A DNA stretch of 64,000 bases from contig NW_017265160.1 in NCBI RefSeq assembly GCF_001638985.1, positions 421,378-485,377 on the forward strand, given 5' to 3'. Below, piece by piece: positions 11,671 through 22,160 of the stretch. Position numbers and translations under genes: made by a program. Under the pieces are notes generated by a model that saw only the letters and a list, made by a program, of their open reading frames with translations, had not been told where the DNA came from and did no database searches. Numbering within the stretch: position 1 is the first letter of the stretch; each line of letters begins with the position of its first letter. Source of the DNA: Phycomyces blakesleeanus NRRL 1555(-) (lineage: Eukaryota; Mucoromycota; Mucoromycetes; Mucorales; Phycomycetaceae).

Positions 11671-12097
11671 AAAACACGAAATAGTATATATATATATATA
11701 CATTACGTAAAGAAGTTGTATTAATTTGTATACACTTTCTTTTTGGCACATAATATTTACATATGCATGTACATTATTGCATAATATCATATCATATATA
11801 ATATATATACATTTGACATACATTCTTTGAGGGGTTGGAAATGTCAACAAGAGCAAAAAAGCCTTTTTGATTTTTTTGATTGTTATTATTGTTATTATTT
11901 TAGTTTGCTTAATTGTTCATTGTAATCTCAATCTTCTCATTCACATCATTCTTACAGCATAAGATAAAAAGCCAAATGCTGAAACAGCAACAAGCTTCTT
12001 CATTATCCCCATGGCGAACAGGAGAAAGAAAAAGAGATAAAGATAGAGTTTTTTTTTTTTTTTTTAAAAGAAAAAAGAGTAAGACACAGAAAGGTGC

Positions 12098-12099
<2 letters not shown>

Positions 12100-12141
<42 letters not shown>
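12100..12141. repeat. GA dinucleotide microsatellite
   Basis: About twenty GA units on the plus strand, followed by a short ACTATT repeat near 12193-12225. It lies in the spacer between the hydrolase gene and the RGS pseudogene. Confidence 0.85.
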
Positions 12142-12147
<6 letters not shown>

Positions 12148-12404
12148 AAGAAGGTAGGGGAGAATGAAGTATTAAACCTAAAGGGCTTGAATACTATTAC
12201 TATTACTATTACTATTACTAATAGTAGCGTATATAATATTTGGCATTCTAAATGGAATATTAATGTAAAAAAATAAAAGCAAGCATAATAATAAACATAA
12301 GAATGGAAATAAAGACTATTGGAGTATCCAGTAACTGAGACAGTGTTTGTACTGCCTGTGAAGCTTAAAGGTATAAACTAGTATAAACACATTTCAGAAT
12401 ACTT

Positions 12405-14170
12405 CTTTGTTTGTAAGTCTCAAGCCCACCAAGGGTCAAGTCAATGAGGATTTTCTCCTTTTTACTGAGCCACACTTAATCGGAGGTGCGAGTGTAACTG
12501 TATCTGAAGCTGCTGGCAGTGAGCTTCCTTGGGTGAATCAAGGAAAAAGCAAGGCAAGGAAAATTAGAATGAGTAGCCGACTTTGTTTTTCTTCTATACA
12601 AGATACATGATATGCCGCTATTATTTAACGAGTCCAGAGCTACTCTTGCTCTTCTACTACTGCTACCACTGCTACTACTTTAGATAATAATGGCGATAAC
12701 AGTGGTAGCTGTAGTAATTGTAATGAACAGGATATCACAGCCCCTTGAATTCAACCTAGGATTATCCGCAAGTTTCACCCAACAAAAAAGAGTTCTAAAA
12801 AAAATCACAAAAATACTGTCAGCCTGATACCTGACCTGACCTGAATTGATCTGATGTGATATGATACATTGACATTGGGCAAGTAAATAAAGAGAGGGGG
12901 CCTTAACACACACACACAAATATGCATATCTTATTTATCTAGTACAACAAATCAGTGAAACTCCCCCAGAGGTGTTCCTCAATCGGTCTATTCATCGGTA
13001 AGCCCATGGTTTAGAACTTTGAAGTCCAGAGTCCAGAGTCTAGAATAAAATGTGGAAAAAAACTACTTCTCTCTCTCTCTTTGCCTGCCTGCCCGTCTTT
13101 TTTTCTGTGCCCAATATAGAGTGTTGGTGTAAGACAAAAAGAACAGGGTGCGGCGGCTGTGCGGCCTGCTCTGGCGTTGATTCACGAAATTCACAAAGAT
13201 GGCCGTACATTTTATTTATTTATTTGAAAAAGACTTGTATTGCCAACTTCCTTTAAATGTTTGAGAAAATCTGGGTTACCAAACACACCCACATCCAGAT
13301 CTACACCTATACCCATAGGCACACACGCACATGTACACGCACATACCCATTTAAGTGAATTTGAATTTTGAAAGAGAGAGGGAGTGGGATGTCTAAATTA
13401 TATCTGATTGTCAGAACTCAATGGGTCACAATAATTCCAAAATATTCACTTTGCCTTGATGTGAAAATTGGTTCTCTTCCTTTTGCGGAAGAAGGAACCT
13501 TGGAATTTCCAAAAACAATGCCCCAGAGTATCGGCAAGAACTCTTCTTCTTTTCTTTCTCAAAGAACCGGGAATTTAGGGTACTAATGGCAATAAGAATA
13601 AAGAGGAGGAGAACGGACAATAGATGAAGACTGAACACAAAAAGAATATAATAGAATAGAAAAAAGGTCAGGATCCATGGTCACAGGCGAGAATAACAAG
13701 TGGGTAAACGTTTCATAAACAAAGCAAAATAGAATACAATATAATACGATAAAATTGGCCGAGAGTTCGGTACAAATATTTACTATCCACGTACTAATGT
13801 ATATTCTTTCTTCTCAATAAAGATAATATATTTGATCAAATTTTGTAATACAATTGCTACAAAATAAAGTAGATTATTATTACCTGTCCAATTGAATTGA
13901 CTCTGAACTACAATTACAGCACTTGAGAGCATAAGTTCATGCCAGAGTATTCATTTTTATTGTTATTATTATTCAGAATATCAACTTTTTTGTACCTTAA
14001 ACAATAGCTCATTATCCATTGTTGGCCTGGATCATACTTATATATAATAAGATCTGTGTCTGTCATGCTCACACAAACACAATGTGAGTCTATAAAGCCA
14101 TAGTAGCTTGTTTTTTTTAGAGCCGACAAAGTCTGTGCACAGACTACAAATATCCACTTGTACAAGCGAA
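12405..14170 (-). pseudogene. degenerate copy of the 7TM-RGS receptor gene
   Basis: Blocks of this region match the intact gene at 19660-21612 in the same order and orientation, with many substitutions, indels and stops. Examples of pairs (copy / gene): 12420 / 19738 (ctcaa-c-caccaag), 12765 / 19980 (tt-caccca-aaaaa), 12965 / 20108 (cccagaggt-ttcctcaat), 13435-13600 / 20470-20605, and 14140 / 21140 (gtctgtgcac then atccac-tgta). In translation the minus strand still shows STLNSRFFEK after a hydrophobic stretch (LHLLSVLLL) and KWIFVVCAQT, matching STLNSRFFEK and TWIFAMCAQT in the intact protein. The region equivalent to the N-terminal ~145 residues is not recognisable. It is best explained as a duplicated gene that lost function; no intact reading frame remains. 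Confidence 0.85.
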
Positions 14171-15418
14171 AATATTTTATCGTGATCTTTTCTAAGCCTT
14201 ACGCACTGTGTCCACATATGTAGTGTCTAAACTTGAGATCGGGACAAGTTTTTTTCTTTAGTTTTTAGTTCTCTAGACAAATAAGGGTTACTTTGTAGAC
14301 AGCTTACCGCTTAATAATAATTATTTAATCTACCATTTCAGGCAGAGCCGTAATCTGTACGACGGTTTTTCTTATGAAGACTATTGATTTATCATGTCCT
14401 TTTCAAATGGAAAATGAGACCTTGAGTATGTTTTTTTATGCATTGATATGTCTATTCCGCAATATACCACAGTCGTTGCATTTCCTCCATCAGTTCCTCA
14501 AGATATTTTCCATATTTGCACTGCTTCTTTGACGATCTTAATAGGCATCGAATTTGAATTTGGAAGAATGGAAAACATAAAACAAGAAAATAGTATCTGG
14601 ATTGCCCAATATATATGCTGAATTTTCCATAGTCTACTGAAGTTAATCGATTTTGTTGTTAGCATGTTTGAACTTATATACTTTACGTTTATATTTTTTC
14701 CCCTTCAACTTTTCCTGATAAAGCACTCTTATCTTTGGACCAGCATAACACTGACGTTTTTTGATCCTGTATCTCCTAATTTATTGCTCATAATTAGAAT
14801 GCCTTATAGTTGCTGTGAATACATAGCGCCAATCAGGATAAATTGCAATAGGTAGAAAATACCTGACAAGCTCTTCTTGATCAAAGTCTGTTAAAGCAAG
14901 TACGTTTTAATCTACTCGCTGATCTACTTTTTTTATAGAAAGACTGAAAGAGGAATAATGCTACCAGGTCTGTATATTGCAGCCAAACAAGCCAAACTTG
15001 TTATTTGGGTTAATCAATTATTTATACTAAGGACATGTAAGGATAACCTAATATCTGCTGAATGTTCGAATATATATTCTTTTAACGACTTTTTGTATTT
15101 TATACTTGAGATCTTAAAAGTCAAAAACTGCACGGAACTGTTTAAAATTTGTTTCATAAATGCCAGTAGCTTTTACTTTCACCAATGACTGTATATGTCT
15201 GTTATTGAAAGTAATAGAGAGCTTGCTATCTGGATTTAAATACTGTATACCAAAAGTAGCAAAATTCTTATGTCTGTATTTAAATTATTCATCGACTTAG
15301 AATAGGGAGACGATGGTTGTGATGAGAGAGAAAAAACAACCATAATGACCTTGTTAACATAATTTTTACAAATAATTGGCCAATACAATATCTATATTAA
15401 TATTTTCTTTATATATTA
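14171..15418. other. gene-free decayed sequence
   Basis: No supported gene. Short ORFs such as those at 14664-14855 and 14958-15188 are AT-rich and unlike any family known to me. A TIR-like motif (tagagagcttgctatctgg) near 15212-15230 resembles the end of the element that begins at 15419, suggesting a nested or truncated relative. Confidence 0.4.
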
Positions 15419-16857
15419 GAGAGCTTGTTAACAGAGTCGATTAAGCTTATACTTCGACTTAGGCTTATCGGAGTATATATTTTCTTATACCGACTACAAC
15501 TTCCATTTTTGATAAGCCTAAGTTCTCTACTTCGACTTAATTTAGTCGAATAGCGAGAACCTTATCCTACAAATTCATGAAGACATATACAATAATTAAT
15601 TTTCAATACTCCTTGCATAAAATCAATTATAAGACTCTTAGCTACAATATACTAAAATATCAGGGTGAAATATCAATTAATTCTCTCTAAAAGTCATTAT
15701 GTTTGTCATGTAATAAAATAATAACATAACATTCCAAGTCTTGGGTATAAAACTCATAATAAATCAACTTTTTCTATTTCATACATCAACTTTTTTTTAC
15801 AAATCACAATCTTTATTACTGTCATACATTTATAAATATCTAACCAACTATGGTACCAAATAAATCAAACAAAGCTACAAGAAGAAACAGAAAGAACTTG
15901 GTCATTCACCAGTACATACCGTCACCTCCAAGAACAAAAGATCAAGAAGGTGAGAAATTTGTCCCTACGGTCAGCTCGTCGGGTTCTCTAGGTAGCTTAA
16001 CATACTACAAAAAAACTAGTACTACTTCAAGAGGATCATACTTAGTTAAAAAGGTTATAGTTGAAGTATTTTGGATTGATTATAATAAACTTGAGATTGA
16101 AGAGATATGAGATGATATGGAGACGATGAATAAAGTGAGACTTTTGTATGGTGGTTTATTGAGAAATTGTTGTATCTGTTGAAAGATGCTGTTTCTAGCT
16201 TGATGTTTTCTATCTCTTTTATATCTTTTTCACTTAGAAAAATTTATCTTTTGTTCCTTGATATTCGTTCCTGTTGTTACTGTCTTTTGAGAAAATATTT
16301 TCATGTTATATTGTCCGCAATGGTTTAAGGAAGTGTATTGGCTCTTGGATAACAACTACTTGTTGTTGGTGTTGTTTCAGATTGCTACTTTGACTTGAGT
16401 CACGGATTTCTAAGTCAGTTAGTTTATATCCCAGATTCTGCAAATACAACAATAGTGTAATTTTTAAAGGTAAAATATAGTTCAAAAAGACATAAAATCG
16501 ATGTTTAATCTACTTTATATATTATTGATGGTATTGAAATACGCATCAGGCGAATCTAATAAAAGTAGCCTCTTTATTGTAGATATAATTCATAAATACA
16601 CTCAAAAAGAGCACGGAAAAGCTCAATAACAACAGAGAACACTTATACTTCTTTATAAATCTTCTGACATTAATCTGACAAATTAATGCATAATTTCACT
16701 ATAAATTTCTAATAATATCCAAATAATTTATGAAAAAAGTGGACAAATAATTGCCACAATCATAGCCTAGTCCTAAGTCGATGAAATAATTCCAGCGGCG
16801 AAAATAAACGACTGCTAATTTTGGCAGGAAGAAGTTCGACTCTATTAACAAGCTATC
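15419..16857. mobile_element. 1.4 kb element with terminal inverted repeats and TA flanks
   Basis: The left end reads gagagcttgttaacagagtc and the right end, inverted, reads gatagcttgttaatagagtc; both are flanked by TA. The match continues a few bases inward. TIRs with a TA duplication are typical of Tc1/mariner-like DNA transposons. Near the left end there is a second internal palindrome (about 15445-15545, built around gacttaggcttatc and gataagcctaag). The only ORF of note is at 15850-16110 and does not look like a transposase, so the element is probably non-autonomous. Confidence 0.6.
15850..16110 (+). CDS. 86-aa basic ORF inside the TIR element, unknown
   Basis: Begins MVPNKSNKATRRNRKNLV and contains IPSPPRTKDQEGEKFVP and an SSSGSLGSLTYYKK segment, so its composition is more protein-like than that of the surrounding AT-rich frames. 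It has no recognised domain. It may be a cargo gene, the remnant of a transposase N-terminus or an accidental ORF; its position between the two TIRs at 15419 and 16857 is the main reason to list it. Confidence 0.3.
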   Translation: MVPNKSNKATRRNRKNLVIHQYIPSPPRTKDQEGEKFVPTVSSSGSLGSLTYYKKTSTTSRGSYLVKKVIVEVFWIDYNKLEIEEI

Positions 16858-19659
16858 TATTATGTTTTGTTTCCAAGGTTTTACTGCTATTTAAGAAGAT
16901 TTACGTTATATTTACTTGTATTTGAGCTTATTTTATTAAAATAAGCATATCCAAAGAACAACCTAATACGTTTACCACTTCAATAATGCGCTTAAGAAAA
17001 CATATACGTAAGATTCATCATAAGTAAGAGTTTGCAGAGGTATGGAGAACATTTTAAATTATATAGCCAAATAACAGACACAGTAACACACGAGTTTACC
17101 CTTTTGATAATTGTATCCCGATCCTTTAGGACAGATACTCTGGACAAACAGTTGTATAGAGGTCCGGGTACTCTTATATTAGAGCAAGCTTATTTTTGGT
17201 AGTTTACTTTTTATATTCTTTCTTTGGCTTTAATGTTATACCATGCAACCTTCTCGCAATTGACTACTTGTCTTTTTCATATGGAGAAGTGTAACTTTTG
17301 AAGATTAACTTCCTTTTACTAATTATGAGACTGTTTTTGAGAGTGATAAAAATCATACTAGCTTGTATATAAGAGCGAAACATGTGAAATAAAAGAAATT
17401 TAGCAAGAATGCGAAAGACAAATGTTCTTATTTACACTACACTCTTTGATGTGTTATGCTAATAATTGATATCATGTCAAATATAATGAGTTTTACAAAG
17501 AGCTAATTTATATTTCTGATTGACATTGTAGTAAATTTTAGCCAAGGGCCTCCTTCTATATTTTATGCTATGGAATTTGAAAAATACGAGGTAAATATGT
17601 CTTCAAGAATCCAGAGGATAAGGTTCAGCTTTAAAGGCTTAGATAGCCGTTAAATCTTCAGCAGATAGCTTTAAAGGGAAGCGAAACACCGGAGTTACAA
17701 TGTTTTCACAAATTTGGGAATTCACTTGGCCTACGCCTACGCCTACGCCGATGGTTTAACGGCTTAGATAGCAAACTGGCTATTAGAAATTGTTTCTTTA
17801 TGAGTTTTGCTATTTCCACAAAAACTACCTCCGCTATAACCGCTTTCTTTCTTAAAGAGAATATTCTTGTTTTAGCTTTAAGCATTTAAGTAGATATAAA
17901 GTGTAGATGTCAAGAGCTTTAGTTGTCTAACAGCAATTTGTATAGCTATTTCTGATATGCGGATTCCATACAGGAACTTGGTAGCAGACAAGGAGCCAAA
18001 ATCTATTTTTTTTTACATATTGTACCTCCTCATATCTGAAATTGTATACACTGAAGCAAAAATCAATTGAAAATCTTTATAAATGCACTGTTGATACGCA
18101 AATTGTTTTGGACACGATCATAAAGCTTTTTTCCCACTAGTAAGTAGTTTGATAAAGAGGGCTCGTCCTTAACTAATCCTAAAGTTTGCGTGAGAGACGC
18201 TTGTTTTAGCAGTATAACACTTCATCGATCAGGTGATTGTCGGTTCTCTTTCCTTCCTTTCGGCCCACTGACTCGTCTTTTCTTGTTTTTTCTTTGTTTT
18301 TTATATATTTTTTTGTGTGTAGCAACAACGACAAATTTTTATGAACATATATGTAGATTTTTTTTGAAGTGTAGCATTATAATATAGTCAAATTGTTTTT
18401 TGCAAGAATCTTCAAACAACTACGTATGTACGCCTTGAAGATACTCATAAAGGATACAGCCTAAAGCTGTCGTTGTTTAAATACGAGAGCCCATCAAGAA
18501 ATCAAAAGCCAGTGTAAATCGATAAACAAGAAGTGTCCAAAAAAGCAAAAGCTCGTATTTTTCGTCCTTTACAGCAATATAGTATACCTCATATATTGAT
18601 TTCATATCTGCCCCTTACTCACCATTTCTTAACCCTATTGAAGAGTGCTGGTCTAAAATTAAAACGCATGTCAAAAGAAACCCACCACTCACCTCATTAG
18701 ACACTTTGACACCTCGAATTAAAGCTACCTGCATGAGTATTACCACACAAGATTGTCTTGGTTGGACCAACAAAGAGACCGGTATTGCTTGCTATTCCAA
18801 TAGAATTATCTTTGTTTTTAAGTTGTGCATTGAAGAGTCAGCTCCAATAAAGTATTCAAAGGTATTTGGATGTGTTATACTCTTCCTTCCATTCATGCAA
18901 GAAATATGATTGGAGAGACTCTGGATTTAAAGCAGAAAAGTTTACCCAGCTCCACGAGTAGATTGACATTGGTGGTATGTGGTTTGTGGTATACACACCA
19001 CAATTGAGTGAACAACAGTCTCCGCAACTAAACACTGGTTCCTTCTTGCTAATGAACCTGGCAATTTAACAATCTCCAAAACTGTTGCACACCAGGCACA
19101 TGTACACTACACACTCATATAGTGTAAACCAACCATTGCACAACAGAGATTTGAATTACAGGGGTTTTAACAGTAACATATATAAGCAATATCATTTTGT
19201 CTATTTAATAAATAACACTCTCACCGTATCTACTTTTCTCATTTTGAGATACTGGTCCATAAATTAATTCCGGATACCTCATGGCTCATCCTCATTCTGA
19301 TGACAAAAGTCTTGGTAAAAATTTGGCCATAAATATTTTATAACCCCCTCAGTTCTTAATAAACACTCTTCAAGAGGTTGGCAAGGATAACAAGAGTAGA
19401 AATTGTTTTGTGTGCTGTCTTTCTTTTCTTTTAATTGGGTTTGTTAATCTCAACCTTAATTAATCCTGTGGAAAATAAACAACGGTATATAAAAGATAAA
19501 GCAACGAGTTTAAAGGACCAGAACAATAAATACATACGTATATATAACATTTGGTACTTTGGACTAGCTATTAAAATAGGAATAAGGATAGAAATGACAA
19601 TAATAGTAATAGTAATAATAATAGTAGTAAGAACAAGAATAATGAAAAATATCTAAAAA
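16858..19659. other. gene-free region with transposon debris
   Basis: Apart from the DDE transposase remnant at 18590-18772, nothing coding is supported. Short direct repeats (ggcttagatagc at about 17636 and 17761), CCTACG triplication near 17729-17749, and an AGT/AAT-rich run near 19600-19640 are present. It separates the RGS pseudogene and TIR element from the intact RGS gene. Confidence 0.45.
18590..18772 (+). pseudogene. DDE transposase remnant (Tc1/mariner type), C-terminal part
   Basis: One plus-strand frame reads APYSPFLNPIEECWSKIKTH, followed by VKRNPPLTSLD. The PYSP-LNPIE-W-K block is the conserved region around the third acidic catalytic residue of Tc1/mariner-like and related DDE transposases. 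The frame closes at an in-frame TAG just upstream (about 18580), and no catalytic domain is recognisable further up, so the copy is dead. Related sequence may extend back to about 18400. Confidence 0.75.
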
Positions 19660-21612
19660 TTAGTCAGAGTTTACATTGTCCACAAGTCTAGGATATAAAC
19701 CAGCAAAAATATTCCAAAACACCTCTTTCCTTGCAGTCTCAAACACACCAAGAGTAAACGTTTGCTTATTTTCTCCTTCTGATTCAGCAGGCGTGAGAAT
19801 TACTGGATCTAGACTATTGACAGTAGACTCTCGATGAGCTGCGGATGAGCAACCAGCTTTTCCGTAGGATGCTTGACCACGATCCATATAAATATCATCC
19901 AACGTTCCAGCGCTGTTCTTCTTCTCTTTCTGAGGTTGATTGTCTTGGGAATTAGCACGGTTCCACGCGGTCGTCCGGGATTGTTTACGGGTTCCACCCA
20001 AAAAAAGGTTTTTGAAAATAGTGTCAATTTGATGTCTGGCCTGGTATGATATATTGACCTGAAGAGGCGAACCATCGCGAATATACGTCTGATAAAATTC
20101 CATAAAAATGTCCCAGAGGTATTCCTCAATTGGTTTATTAATCAGCAACCCATGTTCAGACTTGGATTCAAATTCTGGGGCACCCTCTTTTGTGATATCA
20201 AACGAAGTATCAATGTTGGTGTCGGTGTCTGTGCTAGTGTGAGACAAAACGGATGAGGTGTGGTGATTCTGTGGGCTACACTGACATTGTTTCACAAGAT
20301 CACAAAGCTGACCGTACTTTTCATAAAACAGCACGTTCTCTACACTAAAGTCTTCGATTGCCAGCTGTTTTAAACGTTTGAGAAGGTCTGGGGTATTAAA
20401 GACGTACTCGAGTGAGCTGGGTGCCATGTCCAGATTGTACCTGACCGTCAGGGACCGATGATTCACAACAATTCCAAATATTCGCCTCGTCTTGATATGG
20501 AAGTTGGCTTTATTCCTTTTTCGGAGGAGCACCTTGGAATTCCAAAAGCCCCAGAGTATTGGCGAGAACTTCTCAAAAAACCGAGAATTTAGAGTACTGA
20601 CGAGGGGGAGTACAACCGACAAGAGATGACAAATGAAAACAAAGAACATGATCCAATTCACAGACGAGAATAACAAGTAGGTAAAAGTTCCAGTGATAAA
20701 CGAACGTGGCAAAAATACAAAAGTCCAGACGATGTAGATAATAAAGCAAGGAACACCTATTGAAACTTCCATCAGAAGTTCACGCTTTATTCCGTGAGCG
20801 TCCTTTTCCGATCGTAGTGCCCATCCGATGTACGGTGCAACCACAAGAAGAAAGCTGGCTGCAAGCCCAATGCAGAGATATATTCCCCACTTTAGATAGC
20901 ATCGTTGGCCATATTTGTAAAAAGCGATTGCCTGTCCGATTGCACATGCTGCGATTACTATTGCAACGGTGATGATGTAGACAATGGCAGAGCACACATT
21001 AGAAAACTCCTTTTTTGAACAATGCTTTACCATCCATCGATAGTCTGGCTCGTCGTTACGTTTTAGGCGCTCAGACTTTGTTAAGCTCATATAACGAACT
21101 ATCAACTTGTTGAGCCGTAGTAATTTTTGGAGGCGATAGGTCTGTGCACACATAGCGAAAATCCACGTGTAATAGCCCAGAAGAACTCCCCAGAGCAGTA
21201 CATCACATTTTTCAATGGCGGTAAATGATTGGTATACGAGTACAGTGTCAATAAAAACAAGGTTGCCGAACGCACCAAGTACTGTATGAAATAGACCTCG
21301 CTTTCGTAATGAATCTGATCTCCACCGGTGTGGCAACGCCTTTTGTTCTTCTTCTAAGTGGATCACTGATAGGTCGATAACAGCATCAGGCCCTCTGGAA
21401 GTGTAATATATAAATAAACCTGTAGTTATGATTATAAATATGGTTGTGAATACAGCACAAGAAAAGTATATTCTGCAAGATAACATCTTTCGTTGTATAA
21501 GCATGCATTGTTGGTAAGGTGGCATTGGTGACGGGGGTGCCACAAAGCCTTGGATAGCTTTGGCAGGATCAGAACAATCCGGAAAGCCAGTAAAGGCATT
21601 CATACGCTCCAT
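19660..21612 (-). CDS. seven-transmembrane protein with C-terminal RGS domain
   Basis: An intronless gene of 650 aa. Seven hydrophobic helices lie near residues 47-70, 107-130, 137-160, 206-232, 242-266, 282-302 and 308-338, followed by an RGS domain from about 399 (SSLEYVFNTPDLLKRLKQLA, then FSVENVLFYEKY) to about 645 (ETARKEVFWNIFAGLYPRLV). The RGS core is interrupted by two large Ser/Thr/Asn-rich insertions (about 440-495 and 545-620). 7TM-RGS proteins such as plant AtRGS1 and several fungal homologues accelerate GTP hydrolysis on G-alpha subunits and may sense a ligand. The start codon at 21610-21612 gives MERMNAFTGF; another Met follows at residue 4. The lack of introns is unusual among the genes of this window, and a decayed paralogue lies 5.5 kb away (12405-14170). 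Ligand and partner are unknown. Confidence 0.87.
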   Translation of the reverse strand: MERMNAFTGFPDCSDPAKAIQGFVAPPSPMPPYQQCMLIQRKMLSCRIYFSCAVFTTIFIIITTGLFIYYTSRGPDAVIDLSVIHLEEEQKALPHRWRSDSLRKRGLFHTVLGAFGNLVFIDTVLVYQSFTAIEKCDVLLWGVLLGYYTWIFAMCAQTYRLQKLLRLNKLIVRYMSLTKSERLKRNDEPDYRWMVKHCSKKEFSNVCSAIVYIITVAIVIAACAIGQAIAFYKYGQRCYLKWGIYLCIGLAASFLLVVAPYIGWALRSEKDAHGIKRELLMEVSIGVPCFIIYIVWTFVFLPRSFITGTFTYLLFSSVNWIMFFVFICHLLSVVLPLVSTLNSRFFEKFSPILWGFWNSKVLLRKRNKANFHIKTRRIFGIVVNHRSLTVRYNLDMAPSSLEYVFNTPDLLKRLKQLAIEDFSVENVLFYEKYGQLCDLVKQCQCSPQNHHTSSVLSHTSTDTDTNIDTSFDITKEGAPEFESKSEHGLLINKPIEEYLWDIFMEFYQTYIRDGSPLQVNISYQARHQIDTIFKNLFLGGTRKQSRTTAWNRANSQDNQPQKEKKNSAGTLDDIYMDRGQASYGKAGCSSAAHRESTVNSLDPVILTPAESEGENKQTFTLGVFETARKEVFWNIFAGLYPRLVDNVNSD

Positions 21613-22160
21613 AACTGGATATAATGATCAAAGGGAAAAAAAGGATGATAGAATATATGCATTACTTTTTCTTTATTTCTATAGGTTTAATTTGTATATC
21701 TACTATATATATATCTACCAATCAAACTCACTTATATTAATCTATTTATGGTAATTAAAATGGAATTAAGAATTTCTATTGGCTAAAAACATTTTTTTTT
21801 TGCTTTACATGTCTAAACTCAGAAATGGGTGTACAAAATGATTGAGAAATGTGACAAACAAAGTAGCCGTATTTTTTTGAGTAGAGTAGTTTTATTCTCA
21901 GACAGTACAATTACCCTATAGAAAAAAAAATAGGCGATTTTAGTGAATTGTTGCAAGTTTTTCGGGGTGTAAAGTGTATTGTAGTTTAGTTTTAATTAAG
22001 CACCAATTTCTACTCCACCATGTTTTTTTGCAGTCAAAGCAAAACATCTTTTTCTTGGCTTTTTCAACCCATTACAAAACTAAATACCAAGTTATTCAAA
22101 TCTAATGGCTTACCAGCGGTAGATTGGGTGGGTCCTAAGCGGTAACCAGGACGAAATTTT
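21613..22160. promoter_or_regulatory. spacer between the 7TM-RGS start and the Fanzor 3' end
   Basis: It must hold the promoter of the minus-strand RGS gene and also the 3' flank of the Fanzor pseudogene, where the guide RNA of such elements is normally encoded. A minus-strand stretch at about 22153-22103 (KKFRPGYRLGPTQSTA) and another at about 22058-21998 (PRKRCFALTAKKHGG) still look coding and may be displaced C-terminal Fanzor sequence, the second after a possible GTAAGC...AG intron. Confidence 0.4.

Noticed and set aside
14664..15188. ORFs of 63 and 76 codons
   Set aside because: AT-driven frames with biased Ile/Phe/Leu/Asn content and no family resemblance.
18190..18387. Phe-rich ORF of 65 codons
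   Set aside because: Low-complexity T-rich translation without homology cues.
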